Positions 63,944 through 64,000 of a stretch of 64,000 bases of DNA are shown piece after piece. Below the pieces are notes generated by a model. The model was given only the letters and a program-made list of their open reading frames with translations, did not search any database and was not told the origin of the DNA. The stretch is from Nostoc sp. HK-01 (lineage in GTDB: Bacteria > Cyanobacteriota > Cyanobacteriia > Cyanobacteriales > Nostocaceae). Location: NCBI GenBank assembly GCA_003990705.1, contig AP018318.1:4033501-4097500 (forward strand), in the 5' to 3' direction. The number at the start of each line of letters is the position of its first letter. The stretch's first letter is position 1. The position numbers and the translations under genes are program-made.

Positions 63944-64000
63944 TTATAGCTTGCCTACTTCTGGGAAGCGATTAACTAAATCCAATCCTTTTTGGACAAA
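63944..64000 (-). CDS. 3' end of a nif-operon gene (probable NifX-associated protein)
   Basis: Only 18 residues before a TAA stop are in the window: FVQKGLDLVNRFPEVGKL. This short tail, and its position directly upstream of the CCE_0567-family gene, fit the NifX-associated (DUF269) protein that precedes these genes in heterocystous cyanobacteria. The identity rests mainly on gene order. Confidence 0.5.
   Translation of the reverse strand, partial: FVQKGLDLVNRFPEVGKL

Overview
The window is chromosomal DNA of a filamentous, heterocyst-forming, nitrogen-fixing cyanobacterium of the Nostoc/Anabaena type. Four things point there. It has a complete allophycocyanin core set (apcE-apcA-apcB-apcC). 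It carries the heterocyst nif-region order nifW-hesA-hesB-fdxH with the uptake-hydrogenase protease gene hupW nearby. The HIP1 palindrome GCGATCGC is very frequent in genes and spacers. The spacers also hold heptanucleotide (STRR-type) and longer intergenic repeats typical of this group.

Left part (1-13.2 kb): a truncated secreted protein; then a same-strand module of a sigma-70-like factor, a small antitoxin-like ORF, a DUF1822 protein and a 1238-aa caspase/STAND-ATPase/transmembrane/EF-hand protein, the best candidate here for a poorly described signalling or cell-death system. After it come an ABC exporter, a membrane protein, galE, and a translationally coupled pair made of a DsbD-like/ferric-reductase-like fusion and a secreted, tail-anchored protein.

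Middle (13.3-32.4 kb): an M28 peptidase, a 21-bp minisatellite, an alpha/beta hydrolase, a candidate small RNA, an AbrB-family membrane protein, an ankyrin/Kelch-like protein, a 33-aa membrane miniprotein, and the allophycocyanin locus with structured leaders and a clear terminator. A TPR-CHAT protein, a DUF3110 protein and murQ follow.

Exopolysaccharide region (33.1-53.5 kb): a GH30-like glycosidase and a nucleotidyltransferase-like gene on the plus strand face a long minus-strand series. That series encodes a WecB/TagA/CpsF glycosyltransferase, a Wzx-type flippase, an F420-hydrogenase-beta-type Fe-S protein, a polysaccharide pyruvyltransferase, nine known or probable glycosyltransferases (one without a recognised family) and an O-antigen-ligase/Wzy-like polymerase. 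Two glycosyltransferase pairs flanking the polymerase are clear duplicates. Together these could make, modify and export a Wzx/Wzy-type polysaccharide.

Right part (54-64 kb): small hypothetical genes, a HEPN-like protein, hupW, an operon of ankyrin protein, SagB-type double nitroreductase and a 126-aa unknown, a CBS-CP12-like fusion lacking the CP12 cysteines, a molbindin, a FeoA protein, then fdxH, hesB, hesA, nifW, a CCE_0567-family protein, and the extreme 3' end of a further gene, probably the NifX-associated protein. This end supports nitrogenase maturation and electron supply.
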